Assembly: GCF_014646215.1 (NCBI RefSeq)
Contig: NZ_BMNA01000006.1
Coordinates: forward strand, 62,001 to 126,000
Reading direction: 5' to 3'
Origin: Nakamurella endophytica
GTDB taxonomy: Bacteria > Actinomycetota > Actinomycetes > Mycobacteriales > Nakamurellaceae
DNA: 64,000 nucleotides
Both the position numbers and the translations under genes were made by a program. Shown piece by piece: positions 47,579-57,741 of this stretch. The first letter of the stretch is position 1, and the number at the start of each line of letters is the position of its first letter. The notes beneath the pieces are model-generated. The model had not been told where the DNA came from and did no database searches. It saw only the letters and a list, made by a program, of their open reading frames with translations.

Positions 47579-49015
47579 GTGACCTCGCCGGCCCCCGTCC
47601 CCCGCAACGTCCTGGCCGCCCGCTACGCGTCCCCGGAGATGGTGGCGATCTGGTCCACCGAGAACAAGATCGTCGCCGAGCGCCGGCTGTGGCTGGCCGT
47701 GCTCCGCGCCCAGGCCGCCGCCGGGGTCCCGGTCGAGGCCGGCGTGCTCGCCGACTACGAGGCCGTCGTGGACCGGGTCGACCTGGAGTCCATCGCGGTC
47801 CGGGAGCGGGTGACCCGGCACGACGTCAAGGCCCGCATCGAGGAGTTCAACGCCCTGGCCGGCCACGAGCAGGTCCACAAGGGCATGACCAGCCGCGACC
47901 TGACCGAGAACGTCGAGCAGGCGCAGGTGCTGGCCGGTCTGCGCCTGGTCCGGGACCGGACCGTCGCGCTGCTCGCCCGGCTGGCCGAGCGGGCCACCGA
48001 GTACGCCGACCTGGTGGTCACCGGCCGCACACACAACGTGCCCGCCCAGGCCACCACGCTGGGCAAGCGCTTCGCGTCCGCCGCCGACGAGGTGCTGGCG
48101 GCGTATCGCAGGGTCGAGGACCTGCTCGCCCGGTACCCGCTGCGCGGGATCAAGGGACCCGTCGGCACCGCGCAGGACATGCTCGACCTGCTCGGCTCGG
48201 CCGAGGCCGTGGCCGCCCTCGAGTCCGCCGTCGTGACCGAGGTGGCCGGCACCGACCGGGTGCTGACCTCGGTCGGCCAGGTCTACCCGCGGTCGCTGGA
48301 CTGGGAGGTGGTCACGGCGCTGGTCCAGGTGGCCGCCGGGCCGGCCTCGCTGGCGACGACGATCCGGCTGATGGCCGGCGCCGAGCTGGCCACCGAGGGT
48401 TTCCAGCCCGGGCAGGTCGGCTCGTCCGCCATGCCGCACAAGATGAACAGCCGGTCCTGCGAACGGGTCTCGGGTCTCGCGGTGGTGCTGCGCGGCTACG
48501 CCGCGATGACCGGCGAGCTGGCGGGGACGCAGTGGAACGAGGGCGACGTGTCGTGCTCGGTGGTGCGCCGGGTGGCGCTGCCGGACGCGTTCTACGCCGT
48601 CGACGGGCTGCTGGAGACCATGCTCACCGTGCTGGCCGACTTTGGCGCCTACCCGGCGGTGATCGACCGCGAGCTGCGCCGGTACCTGCCGTTCCTGGCC
48701 ACCACGAAGATCCTGATCGCCGCCGTCCGGGCCGGGGTCGGCCGGGAGACCGCCCACGAGGTGATCAAGGACCACGCCGTCGCCGCCGCCCTGGCGCTGC
48801 GGGAGACCGGTCAGGACGCCAACGACCTGCTCGACCGGCTCGCCGCGGACCCGCGGCTGCCGCTGGACCGGGCCGGCCTTGACCGCCTGCTCGGCGACCC
48901 GATCGACTTCACCGGGGCCGCGTCGGCGCAGGTCGCCGTGGTGGTCGAGCAGGTGCGGGAGGTCGTCGACCGCCACCCCGACGCCGCCGGGTACCGGCCC
49001 GGTCCCATCCTCTGA
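47579..49015 (+). CDS. purB: Adenylosuccinate lyase
   Basis: 478-residue lyase acting twice in purine synthesis: SAICAR to AICAR plus fumarate, and adenylosuccinate to AMP plus fumarate. The family signature is GSSAMPHKMN at about 281-290; RYASPEMVAIWS begins the protein and GRTHNVPAQATTLGKRF holds a catalytic His. The GTG at 47579 has GAGAGGA upstream. purC lies two genes on; purA and purD are far upstream on the same strand. Confidence 0.98.
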   Translation: MTSPAPVPRNVLAARYASPEMVAIWSTENKIVAERRLWLAVLRAQAAAGVPVEAGVLADYEAVVDRVDLESIAVRERVTRHDVKARIEEFNALAGHEQVHKGMTSRDLTENVEQAQVLAGLRLVRDRTVALLARLAERATEYADLVVTGRTHNVPAQATTLGKRFASAADEVLAAYRRVEDLLARYPLRGIKGPVGTAQDMLDLLGSAEAVAALESAVVTEVAGTDRVLTSVGQVYPRSLDWEVVTALVQVAAGPASLATTIRLMAGAELATEGFQPGQVGSSAMPHKMNSRSCERVSGLAVVLRGYAAMTGELAGTQWNEGDVSCSVVRRVALPDAFYAVDGLLETMLTVLADFGAYPAVIDRELRRYLPFLATTKILIAAVRAGVGRETAHEVIKDHAVAAALALRETGQDANDLLDRLAADPRLPLDRAGLDRLLGDPIDFTGAASAQVAVVVEQVREVVDRHPDAAGYRPGPIL

Positions 49016-49059
49016 CCCGCCCGCCGGCCGGGCCCCGCACCAGCTCCCGAGAGGACACC

Positions 49060-51120
49060 ATGACCGCACCGAGCCTCGATCCGGCCAACCCGTTCGCCGC
49101 GCCGTCCTCGCTGCCGTTCGGACTGCCGCCGTTCGCCGCGATCCGCGACGAGCACTACGCGCCCGCGTTCGAGGCGGGGCGGGCCCAGCAGCTGGCCGAG
49201 GTCGAGGCGATCGCGTCGGACCCGCGGCCCCCGGACCTGGAGAACACCCTGGTCGCGCTGGAGCGGTCCGGGCAGCTGCTGGAGCGGGTGGCCGCGACGT
49301 TCTACAACCTCGTCTCCTCGGTCGCGACGCCCGAGCTGCGGCGGATCGAGGCGGAGCAGGCGCCGCTGATGGCGGCGCACCGCGACGCCATCCGGTTACA
49401 CCGGCCGCTGTTCGCCCGTATCGACGCGGTCCACCGCGGGCGCGAGTCGGCCGGGCTTGGTCCGGAGTCGCGGCGCCTGGTCGAGCGGTACCACCTGGAT
49501 TTCGTGCTGGCCGGCGCCCAGCTGGATCCGGCCGGACAGGACCAGCTGCGCGAGCTGAACCGGGAGATCTCGGTCCTGACCACCACCTTCCAGCAGAACC
49601 TGCAGCAGGCCACCGAGGCGGCCGCCGTGCTGGTGACCGAGGAGGCCCAGCTGGCCGGCATGTCCGGGGAGGCCAGGAACGCCGCCGCCGCGGCCGCCCG
49701 CGCCCGCGGGGTGGACGGCGGGTACCTGTTGCCGCTGGTGCTGCCGACGTCGCAGCCGGCGCTGGCGGTGCTGTCCGACCGCGACACCCGCCGCCGGCTG
49801 TTCGAGGCCTCGGTGAGCCGCGCGTCCGCCGGCGAGCACGACAACGGACCGGTCGCCGTGCAGATCGCCCGGCTGCGCGCCTGCCGGGCCCGGCTGCTCG
49901 GCTTCGCCACCCACGCCGACGCCATGGTCGCCGACCAGACCGCCGGCAGCAGCGCCGCCGTCGACGGACTGCTCTCCCGGCTGGTCGCGCCGGCGCTGGC
50001 CAACGCGCGGATGGAGGCCGCGGCGCTCGCGCAGGCGGCCGCCCGCGACGGCGTCGAGCTGGCGCCGTGGGACTGGGCGTACTACTCCGAGCGCGTCCGC
50101 GCCGAGCGGTACGCCGTCGACACCGCGGCGCTGCGGCCGTACTTCGAGCTGGACCGGGTGCTCGCCGACGGCGTCTTCCACGCCGCCGAGCAGGTCTACG
50201 GGATCCGGTTCCGCCGCCGCCCCGACCTGTCGGGCTACCACCCGGACGTCCGGGTGTGGGAGGTGCTCGACGGCGACGGCACCTCGCTCGGGCTGTACCT
50301 GGGCGACTACTTCGCCCGGGACGGCAAGCGCGGCGGTGCCTGGATGAACTCCTACGTCGAGCAGTCGGCACTGCTGGGAACCCGGCCCGTGGTGGCCAAC
50401 AACCTCAACGTGCCGGCGCCGGCGGCGGGGGAGAAGGCCCTGCTCACCCTCGACGAGGTCGACACCTTGTTCCACGAGTTCGGGCACGCGCTGCACGGGC
50501 TCTTCTCGGACGTCACGTACCCACGGTTCTCCGGGACCAGCGTGCCGCGCGACTTCGTCGAGTTCCCCAGCCAGGTGAACGAGATGTGGGCGATGTGGCC
50601 GGAGGTGCTGCAGCACTACGCGTTCCACACGGTCACCGGGGAGCCGCTGGACCCGGCCGTCGTCGAGGCCATCCGCGCCGCCCGGCAGTGGGGGGAGGGG
50701 CACGCGACCACGGAGTACCTCGGCGCCACCCTGCTGGACCAGGCCTGGCACCGCATCGGACCGGACGAGGAGATCCGGTCCGCCACCGACTTTGAGGTCG
50801 CCGCGCTCGAACGGGCCGGGATCGCCTTCGATCTCGTGCCACCGCGGTACCGCACCACGTACTTCCAGCACATCTTCGCCGGCGCCTACTCGGCCGGCTA
50901 CTACTCCTACATCTGGTCCGAGGTGCTGGACGCCGACACGGTCGAGTGGTTCCGGGAGAACGGCGGGATGCGCCGGGAGAACGGCGACGTCTTCCGACGG
51001 CGGCTGCTGTCCCGCGGGGGAGCGGTCGACTCGCTCGCCGCGTTCCGCGACGTGCGCGGCCGCGACGGTGATCCCGGGCCGCTGCTGCGCCGGCGCGGGC
51101 TCGACCGGACGGTGGCCTGA
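49060..51120 (+). CDS. M3-family oligopeptidase (peptidyl-dipeptidase Dcp-like)
   Basis: 686-residue zinc metallopeptidase of the thimet-oligopeptidase family, which trims short cytosolic peptides. The zinc motif is FHEFGHALHGLF with His472, Glu473 and His476, and the third ligand Glu is in FVEFPSQVNEMW. C-terminal YSAGYYSYIWSEVLDAD is typical of Dcp. No signal peptide is present. The ATG at 49060 follows GAGAGGA. It sits between purB and purC with only 3 bases before purC, so it is probably cotranscribed with the purine genes. Confidence 0.95.
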   Translation: MTAPSLDPANPFAAPSSLPFGLPPFAAIRDEHYAPAFEAGRAQQLAEVEAIASDPRPPDLENTLVALERSGQLLERVAATFYNLVSSVATPELRRIEAEQAPLMAAHRDAIRLHRPLFARIDAVHRGRESAGLGPESRRLVERYHLDFVLAGAQLDPAGQDQLRELNREISVLTTTFQQNLQQATEAAAVLVTEEAQLAGMSGEARNAAAAAARARGVDGGYLLPLVLPTSQPALAVLSDRDTRRRLFEASVSRASAGEHDNGPVAVQIARLRACRARLLGFATHADAMVADQTAGSSAAVDGLLSRLVAPALANARMEAAALAQAAARDGVELAPWDWAYYSERVRAERYAVDTAALRPYFELDRVLADGVFHAAEQVYGIRFRRRPDLSGYHPDVRVWEVLDGDGTSLGLYLGDYFARDGKRGGAWMNSYVEQSALLGTRPVVANNLNVPAPAAGEKALLTLDEVDTLFHEFGHALHGLFSDVTYPRFSGTSVPRDFVEFPSQVNEMWAMWPEVLQHYAFHTVTGEPLDPAVVEAIRAARQWGEGHATTEYLGATLLDQAWHRIGPDEEIRSATDFEVAALERAGIAFDLVPPRYRTTYFQHIFAGAYSAGYYSYIWSEVLDADTVEWFRENGGMRRENGDVFRRRLLSRGGAVDSLAAFRDVRGRDGDPGPLLRRRGLDRTVA

Positions 51121-51123
51121 CCG

Positions 51124-52065
51124 GTGGCGGGGAGCGCGCAGGCGGTGCAGCTGACGGACTACCGGCACCTGGCCTCGGGCAAGGTGCGCGAGCTGTACGA
51201 GGTGGACGACGAGCTGCTGCTCCTGGTGGCCACCGACCGGATCAGCGCCTACGACCACGTGCTGCCCACCGGGATCCCGGACAAGGGGCGGGTGCTGACG
51301 GCCATGAGCGTCTTCTGGTTCGAGCTCCTCGCCGACCTGGTGCCGGGGCACGTGGTGGCCACCGAGGACCGGCGCATCCCCGCGTCGGTGCGTGGACGGG
51401 CGCTGCTGGTCCGGCGGCTGGACATGGTGCCGGTGGAGTGCGTGGCGCGCGGGTACCTGACGGGATCGGGGCTGGCCGACTACCGCAGCACCGGAGCGGT
51501 CTGCGGCATCACCCTCCCGCCCGGGCTGGACGAGGCGGACCGGTTGCCCGAGCCGCTGTTCACCCCCGCCGCCAAGGCGGAGCTGGGCGCCCACGACGAG
51601 AACATCGGCTACGACGACGTCGTCGCCACGGTCGGTGCCGAACGTGCCCAGCAGCTCCGGGATCTCACGCTGGCGCTGTACGCCAGGGCGGCCGAGCACG
51701 CGGCCGGCCGGGGAGTGCTGGTGGCGGACACCAAGTTCGAGTTCGGCCTGGACGGCCACCGGATGGTGCTCGGCGACGAGGTGCTCACCCCGGACTCCTC
51801 CAGGTTCTGGCCGGTCGACGGCTACCGCCCGGGGCGGGTGCAGCCGTCGTACGACAAGCAGTACGTCCGGGACTGGTTGACCGGACCCGACTCCGGCTGG
51901 GACCGGCGGACCGACGCGCCGCCACCCCCGCTGCCGGCCGAGGTGGTCGACGCGACACGGCGCCGCTACGTGCAGGCCTACGAGCTGGTCACCGGCCGTC
52001 GCTTCGACGACTGGCCCGGCGGCGACGCCGGGTGGACCGCCGGCGCATCACCGGCGCATCACTGA
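51124..52065 (+). CDS. purC: SAICAR synthetase
   Basis: Phosphoribosylaminoimidazole-succinocarboxamide synthase of 313 residues, joining CAIR and aspartate with [39 protein letters not shown] and [11 protein letters not shown] are visible, followed by [13 protein letters not shown]. The GTG at 51124 is 3 bases after the peptidase stop. A C-terminal tail of about 12 residues beyond the family end is Gly/Ala-rich. A stem-loop follows. Confidence 0.97.
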   Translation: MAGSAQAVQLTDYRHLASGKVRELYEVDDELLLLVATDRISAYDHVLPTGIPDKGRVLTAMSVFWFELLADLVPGHVVATEDRRIPASVRGRALLVRRLDMVPVECVARGYLTGSGLADYRSTGAVCGITLPPGLDEADRLPEPLFTPAAKAELGAHDENIGYDDVVATVGAERAQQLRDLTLALYARAAEHAAGRGVLVADTKFEFGLDGHRMVLGDEVLTPDSSRFWPVDGYRPGRVQPSYDKQYVRDWLTGPDSGWDRRTDAPPPPLPAEVVDATRRRYVQAYELVTGRRFDDWPGGDAGWTAGASPAHH

Positions 52066-52145
52066 CGCGGTACCACGGGTCCCGGCGCGCCGGGCGTGGC
52101 CCGGTTGCAGCGTGCCTGCGGACCTGCCACGGCCGGCATGGCGAC

Positions 52146-52182
52146 GCCGCCGGCCGGGCTCGCGGGGAGCCCGACCGGCGGC
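52146..52182. terminator. Terminator between purC and CBM48 gene
   Basis: 15-bp stem with a single mismatch (52146-52160 with 52168-52182), 7-base loop, between convergent genes. Confidence 0.65.
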
Positions 52183-52308
52183 GTGGACAGGGGGCGGTCC
52201 GGGACCGCGACGACGCCCGGGCGCGTGCGCCGGGCGCCGGTGGCGCGGGCCGGGAACGCCGGATCGGCACCTGATCGGCACCGCGCCGCGGCCGCGCAGG
52301 GTTTCGGA

Positions 52309-52587
52309 TCAGGTGTGGACGACGGACCCGGCGTGGTCGATGACGTGGGCGTCGGGGTCGTCGAACCAGACGCCACCCTCGCCGAGGTAGCGGAAACGGA
52401 TCTCGGTGCCGTGCGGCACGGCCACGCTGACGCTGCGGGTCCCGTTGCTGCGCTTGACGAGTCGGTGCACACCCGGCTGCCAGTCGTTGAAGGTGCCGAC
52501 CGCGGACACGGCTCCCTCGTGCACGTCGTCCGGCAGGACGAACTTGACGGTGGTGGTCTTCGGGTTCTGCTGGATGCGGATCGCCAT
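52309..52587 (-). CDS. Small stand-alone CBM48 / isoamylase-N-like protein
   Basis: 92 residues from an ATG at 52587 with GGAG 6 bases upstream. It is an immunoglobulin-like early set domain as in AMPK beta glycogen-binding modules: VKFVLPDD, VSAVGTFNDWQPGVHRL, and EIRFRYLGEGGVWFDDPDA. Such single domains are frequent in actinomycetes and may bind alpha-glucans such as glycogen. There is no catalytic part. Confidence 0.88.
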   Translation of the reverse strand: MAIRIQQNPKTTTVKFVLPDDVHEGAVSAVGTFNDWQPGVHRLVKRSNGTRSVSVAVPHGTEIRFRYLGEGGVWFDDPDAHVIDHAGSVVHT

Positions 52588-52709
52588 GTCGTCTCCGGGT
52601 CGTCACGTCTCGGGCTTGCGGGTGTGACGTTACGAGACGAAACGCGGGACGGCGGCGTGCCGCGCCGGGGCCCGCCGCAAGTCACACCGGCGGCGCGCCG
52701 GGCGCCGGC

Positions 52710-55700
52710 TCAGTCGAGGACGTCCACGGCGGTGCGGTGCGCGGTGACCGCGGCGGTGGCCTCGTCGAGGGCGGCCAGCAGCACCGCGATCTCGGCCGGC
52801 GCCGGGACCGAGCCGGCCTTGCCGGCCAGTTCGGCGAGGTTCAGCAGGCCGGACAGCCGTGCGGCGCCGACCGTCGAGCTGCTGCCCTTGAGCCGGTGCG
52901 CCCGGAACGCCACGGCGTCGGCGTCCGCCAGGTCGACGGCGGCCCGGAAGGTCTCGGGGAACCCGGCGCAGTCGGCGAGCCACTGGTCGACCACCACGTC
53001 ACGCACCTCCGGCCCCAGCTCACCGAGGTCGGCCCACTGCTCGAGGTCGAGCACCGGCGCGGTGCCGCCCGCCGAGGCGCCCGGCCCGGCGACCGCGGAC
53101 GCCGGGACGCTCTGTACCACTGCGGGTTCCGTCGCGGCCGGTTCCGTCGCGGGCAGCGGCTGCCGCTCCGGCCCTGGCGGTCCTGGCGGCTCTTGCGGCA
53201 CTGGTGGCTCTTGTGGAGCTGGTGGCTCCGCCGCCGCGGCGGGGCCGCCGGGCAGGTCGGTCCGGCGGCCGGCCAGCGGCACCACCTGGGCCAGCGTCGC
53301 CCGCAGGTCCTCGGCGCGGACCGGCTTGCTCAGGTAGGCGTCCATCCCGGCGGCAGCGCAGGCTCGCTGGTCCTCGGCGGTCACGCTGGCGGTCAGGGCG
53401 ATGACGAACGGCTGGTGCACCGCGCCGTCGAGGCCTCGGATCGCTCGGGTGGCGTCGAGCCCGTCCATGACCGGCATGTGCACGTCCATGAGCACCGCGT
53501 CGTACGCGGTCCGGCGCACCGCGTCCACGGCCGCCCGCCCGTCGCCGACGATGTCCACCCGGTGACCGGCCAGCCGCAGCATGGCCTGGCCCACCGACTG
53601 GTTGATCTTGTTGTCCTCGGCCATCAGCACGTACAGCGACGGGCCCGCGGCCGCCGGGGGAACCAGGTCGACGCGGGCCGGCCCGCCGTCCGACAGCAGG
53701 CCCATCACCACCTTGTGCAGGTCGCCGCTGCGCACCGGCTTGGTCAGCACGGCCGCGAAGACCGCGCGGTCGTCGGCGGACATCGACGCGGACAGGCTGG
53801 TCAGCAGGACCAGCGGCACGCCGTCCCAGCCGGGCAGCCGGCGCAGCTCCCGGGCCAGCGCAACCCCGTCCCCGTCGGGCAGGTACATGTCCAGCAGGGC
53901 GATGTCCGGCACCGCGGCGCCCGCGGACCCGACTGCGGACCCGTCCGGTCGCGCGGCTCCGTCCGCAGCGCCGTCCGGGGCGTCCGGTGGGGCGAGGGGT
54001 GAAGCCGGCGCGGTGGCCACCGCCAAGGCCTGCCTGCCGGACGCCGCCGGCAGTCCGAGCATCCCCCACCGGGTCAGCTGGCCCTGCAGGATCCGCAGGT
54101 TGTCGGGATGGTCGTCGACCAGCAGCGCCCGCCGCCCCGCCAGCGACACCGTGCTCAGCGCGGAGCTGCCCCGTGGCGCCTGCGCCGGACCGAACTCGAC
54201 GGTGAAGGTGAAGGTCGATCCCCGGCCCGGTTCCGACCGGACCGCGATGTCGCCGCCCATCATGGTCACGATGGCGCGGCTGATCGCCAACCCGAGCCCG
54301 GACCCGCCGTACACGCGCGTGGTGGAGGCGTCGACCTGGCTGAACGGTCGGAAGAGCCGGGACATGCGGTCGGCGGGGATGCCGATGCCGGTGTCGGACA
54401 CCGCGAACTCGACGAGCGTCCGCCCGCCCGGCCGGGTACCCGCCGGCCGGACCTCGACCACGACGCTGCCGTCGGCGGTGAACTTCACGGCGTTGCCGAC
54501 CAGGTTCAGCAGCACCTGGCGGACCCGGGTGCGGTCCCCCCTGACCCAGCTCGGGCAGCCCTCGGCGAAGTCGCAGAGCAGGACGTCGTTCTTGCCGTCG
54601 GCGGTGACGGCGACCAACCCGAGCACGTCCTCGACCGCGTCGACCAGGTCGAACGGCCGGTCCTCCAGGTCCAGCTCGCCCGACTCGATCTTCGAGAAGT
54701 CGAGGATGTCGTTGATCACCTCGAGCAGCAGGTCACCGCTGCGACGCACGGTCTCGACGTACTCGCGCTGCACCGGGTCCAGCGGCGTCTCCAGCAGCAG
54801 CCCGGTCATGCCGATGACCGCGTTCATCGGGGTGCGGATCTCGTGGCTCATGGTGGCCAGGAACGCCGACTTGGCCGCCGTCGCCGCCAGCGCCTCGTCC
54901 CGCGCCACCGCCAGGCTGCGGTTGAGCTCCACCTCCTGCTGGGTGAGCCGGAAGGCGGCGCGTGCCGCCAGCAGCAGCCGGGCCGCGCCGGCGAGCAGGG
55001 TCGCGATGGCGAAGTACTTGGACAGCGCCGGCAGCGGGAAGAACTGGTCCACGACGACGACCAGCAGCGCGGCGAAGGTGAACAGCGACGGGCCGATCAA
55101 CGACAGGGTGGCCATCGCGCGCCGCGGCGCCGGGGGCCGCCCGGTGCGCCACGCGACGACGGCGATCAGCAGGAAGGCCAGCGGAGCGGCGGCGTCGGCG
55201 ATCGTCCCGCGCTGGTAGGTGCCCGAGACCAGCGACGGCACCAGGGCGGCGTTGCCCGCGGCCAGCACCGCCCACGCCGCCGTCATCAGCCACCAGTTGA
55301 TGCTCGGCCGGCGCCCGAGGACGGTGGCCGCGCCGATCATCAGGGACACCAGCACGGTCACGCCCACGGCGTAGGCCAGCGCCTGCACGTTGCGGCTGCC
55401 CACGTCCTGGAGCGGAGCGAACATCAGCGCCGCCGCGACGGCAACGAGACCGCAGCTGGCGATGAGGCCGTCGAGCCAGACGCCGGACCCGGCGCGCGGC
55501 AGCCGGGGCCGCAGCAGCACCACGGTGCCGACGAACGCGGTGGCCAGGAACGCGACGTAGCACGCGTCGGCCGGCGTGGTCGCCGGCTGCGGCTGCCCGG
55601 CCGGGACCGTGACGGAGACGATCGCGTCGCCGAGGAAGATCCAGAACACGCTCAGCCCCAGCAGCCCCCAGGCGGCGCGTTCGCTGCGGATCCGGAGGAC

Positions 55701-55985
55701 GCGGGCCGCGATCAGCGCCGGCGCCGCCAGCTCGAGAGCCAGGTAGAACCACGAGTCCCACCACCCGGGCCGGTCGGCGCGGTGGCTGACGAGGGTGGAC
55801 GCCGCGTAGACCAGGACGCCGGTCAGCAGGACGGCGAAGGATGCGGTCACCCAGCGCGGGCGGGGCAGCGGTGCACTGCCGACCGGGCCGACCGGGCCGG
55901 CCGACACCGGCCTGGCACCGGACCGGCGCACGCGCTCCGTCGACGTCGCCGGCTCCGTCACGGAGGGTGTCGCAACCCAGTCCAT
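52710..55985 (-). CDS. Hybrid histidine kinase with 2 receivers and HPt
   Basis: 1091-residue membrane phosphorelay protein from an ATG at 55985. About nine membrane segments (about 45-345) without a known sensor fold precede a HisKA domain with phospho-His381 in [10 protein letters not shown], an ATPase domain ([25 protein letters not shown]), receiver 1 (phospho-Asp699), receiver 2 (phospho-Asp834 in [12 protein letters not shown]), a Pro-rich linker (911-975) and an HPt domain with His1030 in [10 protein letters not shown]. Receiver 1 has a 34-residue Asp/Gly/Ala insert at 658-691. It is a full relay in one chain; the output partner may be the receiver at 62703 in the divergent operon. Confidence 0.94.
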   Translation of the reverse strand: MDWVATPSVTEPATSTERVRRSGARPVSAGPVGPVGSAPLPRPRWVTASFAVLLTGVLVYAASTLVSHRADRPGWWDSWFYLALELAAPALIAARVLRIRSERAAWGLLGLSVFWIFLGDAIVSVTVPAGQPQPATTPADACYVAFLATAFVGTVVLLRPRLPRAGSGVWLDGLIASCGLVAVAAALMFAPLQDVGSRNVQALAYAVGVTVLVSLMIGAATVLGRRPSINWWLMTAAWAVLAAGNAALVPSLVSGTYQRGTIADAAAPLAFLLIAVVAWRTGRPPAPRRAMATLSLIGPSLFTFAALLVVVVDQFFPLPALSKYFAIATLLAGAARLLLAARAAFRLTQQEVELNRSLAVARDEALAATAAKSAFLATMSHEIRTPMNAVIGMTGLLLETPLDPVQREYVETVRRSGDLLLEVINDILDFSKIESGELDLEDRPFDLVDAVEDVLGLVAVTADGKNDVLLCDFAEGCPSWVRGDRTRVRQVLLNLVGNAVKFTADGSVVVEVRPAGTRPGGRTLVEFAVSDTGIGIPADRMSRLFRPFSQVDASTTRVYGGSGLGLAISRAIVTMMGGDIAVRSEPGRGSTFTFTVEFGPAQAPRGSSALSTVSLAGRRALLVDDHPDNLRILQGQLTRWGMLGLPAASGRQALAVATAPASPLAPPDAPDGAADGAARPDGSAVGSAGAAVPDIALLDMYLPDGDGVALARELRRLPGWDGVPLVLLTSLSASMSADDRAVFAAVLTKPVRSGDLHKVVMGLLSDGGPARVDLVPPAAAGPSLYVLMAEDNKINQSVGQAMLRLAGHRVDIVGDGRAAVDAVRRTAYDAVLMDVHMPVMDGLDATRAIRGLDGAVHQPFVIALTASVTAEDQRACAAAGMDAYLSKPVRAEDLRATLAQVVPLAGRRTDLPGGPAAAAEPPAPQEPPVPQEPPGPPGPERQPLPATEPAATEPAVVQSVPASAVAGPGASAGGTAPVLDLEQWADLGELGPEVRDVVVDQWLADCAGFPETFRAAVDLADADAVAFRAHRLKGSSSTVGAARLSGLLNLAELAGKAGSVPAPAEIAVLLAALDEATAAVTAHRTAVDVLD

Positions 55986-56517
55986 CCCTGCCGCGCACCT
56001 CCGACCGCCCGCCGCCACGCCGGTGCCCGTGCACCGTCGGCCACCGCCCGGGGACCGCCGCCGGGGAAACGGTGGAATTGTGCTCCGCCGCCTCCGCCGG
56101 TCTGCATCGGATGGCACACTCATGGTGCACCACAACGGTGCCGGACGGGTCAGGAACAGCGGAAGCGGGAGGCCGATGGAGGTCCGCGGATATCGCGGCG
56201 CAGCAGCGGCGGACACCTCCGTCGACGGCGATGGGGTGAATGGTTCGGCCGCAGTTCCGTGCGATTTCACCGAGCGTATACCGGGTCCGGCCGGCGCTCC
56301 CGCGCGATCGGGCGTCCGATCACCCCAACGCGCATCGACCTCACTGTCCGTCACTGCTACGGCGCCGACCGCCCCGGCGTTTCCGGGCGGCGGTCGTGAC
56401 GGAGGGTCACCGGATGCGGTGGCCGGGTCCGACCGGAGCGAGCGACCCGCCGGGCCGGTGCGACCGCCGGCCACGGGTGACGACGGACACGTCGACGCCG
56501 CCGCGACGGCCGTCGGG
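55986..56517. other. Divergent region between hybrid kinase and polysaccharide operon
   Basis: About 530 bases. A reading frame continuous with the downstream GT gene crosses it, but its third codon positions are only about three-quarters G/C against nearly all in real genes here, so most of it is not coding. A/T-richer patches at about 56070-56160 and 56225-56285 (with TATACC at 56277-56282) are the likely promoter zones for the two directions. Confidence 0.5.
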
Positions 56518-57741
56518 ATGCGACCGGCGGGTACGGCCCGGGCCGCCGGGCTCCGGGTCGGCGTGGTGACGGCGTACCCGCCGGGACGGAACAGCCTCAA
56601 CGAGTTCGGCCACCACCTGGTCAAGCACCTCGAGCGGCAACCGGAGGTGGCCGAGGTCGTCGTCTTCGCCGACGAGACGGACGCGGGCGTCGCGCCGTCC
56701 CGTCCCGGTCTGCGAGTGGAGGCGTGCTGGCGGTTCAACAGCGTCGGCAACCTCGTCCGCATCGCCGCGGCGGTGCGTCGCACCCGCCCGGACGCCGTCC
56801 TGCTCAACCTGCAGTTCGCCACCTTCGGTGACCGCCGGGTGGCCGGCGGGCTCGGCCTGCTGCTGCCGCTGGTGCTGCGCATGCTGCGGGTGCCCAGCAT
56901 CGTCGTCCTGCACAACCTGGCCGACAACGTCGACATGCGGGATGCCGGATTCGCGTCCTCGGCGGCGGTGGCGCGGCTGCTGACAATGGCCGGGCGAATC
57001 CTGACCCGAGCATTGTTGAAAGCCGATCTGGTGGCCCTGACCATTCCGCGGTATGTCGAGTTCCTGCAGCGCAGCTATGGCGCCGAGAATGTGGTGCTGG
57101 CGCCGCACGGTAGTTTCGAGGAATTGGCGGTCCCGTCGGTGGACGTTCCACCCGGACGGCGCCGGATCCTGGCCTTCGGAAAATGGGGTACGTACAAGAC
57201 CGTCGACATCCTGGTGCAGGCCTACACGGAGCTGCTGCGACGCGGGCACGGCGACGACCTCGAGCTCGTGCTGGCCGGGACGGACAGCCCCAACTCGCCC
57301 GGGTACATGGCCTCCGTCGCCGAGCGGTTCGCCGACGTGCCGCACCTGGTGCTGCCGGGTTACGTGGCCGAGGAGGACGTCCCGGCGCTGTTCAGCTCGG
57401 CGGCGGTGGTGGCCTTCCCGTACACGTCGACCACCGGCAGCTCCGGGGTCCTGCACCAGGCCGGCGAGTACGGCCGGGCCGCGGTGCTGCCGCGGATCGG
57501 CGACCTGGTCGACATCATCGAGGAGGAGGGCTTCCGCGGCGTCTACTTCGAGCCGGGCGACGCGGTGAGCCTCGCCGACGCGCTGCAGACGGTGCTCCAG
57601 GACGACGATCTGCGCAGCGACCTGGGCCGCCGCAACTTCGCCGCCGCCACCGGCATCCCGATGTTCGAGGTGGTGCACTGGCACGTGCTGCACCTGCAGC
57701 GGCTGCTGGACCGCCGGCGTGCCCGCCGGGGTGCGCGATGA
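56518..57741 (+). CDS. Glycosyltransferase, GT4-like (GT-B fold)
   Basis: About 407 residues from an ATG at 56518; the conserved part begins at [28 protein letters not shown] donor-binding half has [30 protein letters not shown], and [14 protein letters not shown]. The usual GT4 Glu-x7-Glu is replaced by [17 protein letters not shown], which is shared by a branch of the family. It probably adds a sugar to a lipid-linked surface glycan. It is the first gene of a long overlapping operon; its stop overlaps the flippase start. Confidence 0.88.
   Translation: MRPAGTARAAGLRVGVVTAYPPGRNSLNEFGHHLVKHLERQPEVAEVVVFADETDAGVAPSRPGLRVEACWRFNSVGNLVRIAAAVRRTRPDAVLLNLQFATFGDRRVAGGLGLLLPLVLRMLRVPSIVVLHNLADNVDMRDAGFASSAAVARLLTMAGRILTRALLKADLVALTIPRYVEFLQRSYGAENVVLAPHGSFEELAVPSVDVPPGRRRILAFGKWGTYKTVDILVQAYTELLRRGHGDDLELVLAGTDSPNSPGYMASVAERFADVPHLVLPGYVAEEDVPALFSSAAVVAFPYTSTTGSSGVLHQAGEYGRAAVLPRIGDLVDIIEEEGFRGVYFEPGDAVSLADALQTVLQDDDLRSDLGRRNFAAATGIPMFEVVHWHVLHLQRLLDRRRARRGAR

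Noticed and set aside
47327..50371. A 1014-codon minus-strand frame opposite purB and the peptidase
   Set aside because: Arg/Pro/Ala-rich shadow of purB and the M3 peptidase.
56023..56517. N-terminal extension of the GT4 protein by about 165 residues
   Set aside because: Third-position G/C is much lower than in the rest, there are no conserved motifs, and the GT fold begins at about 56545.
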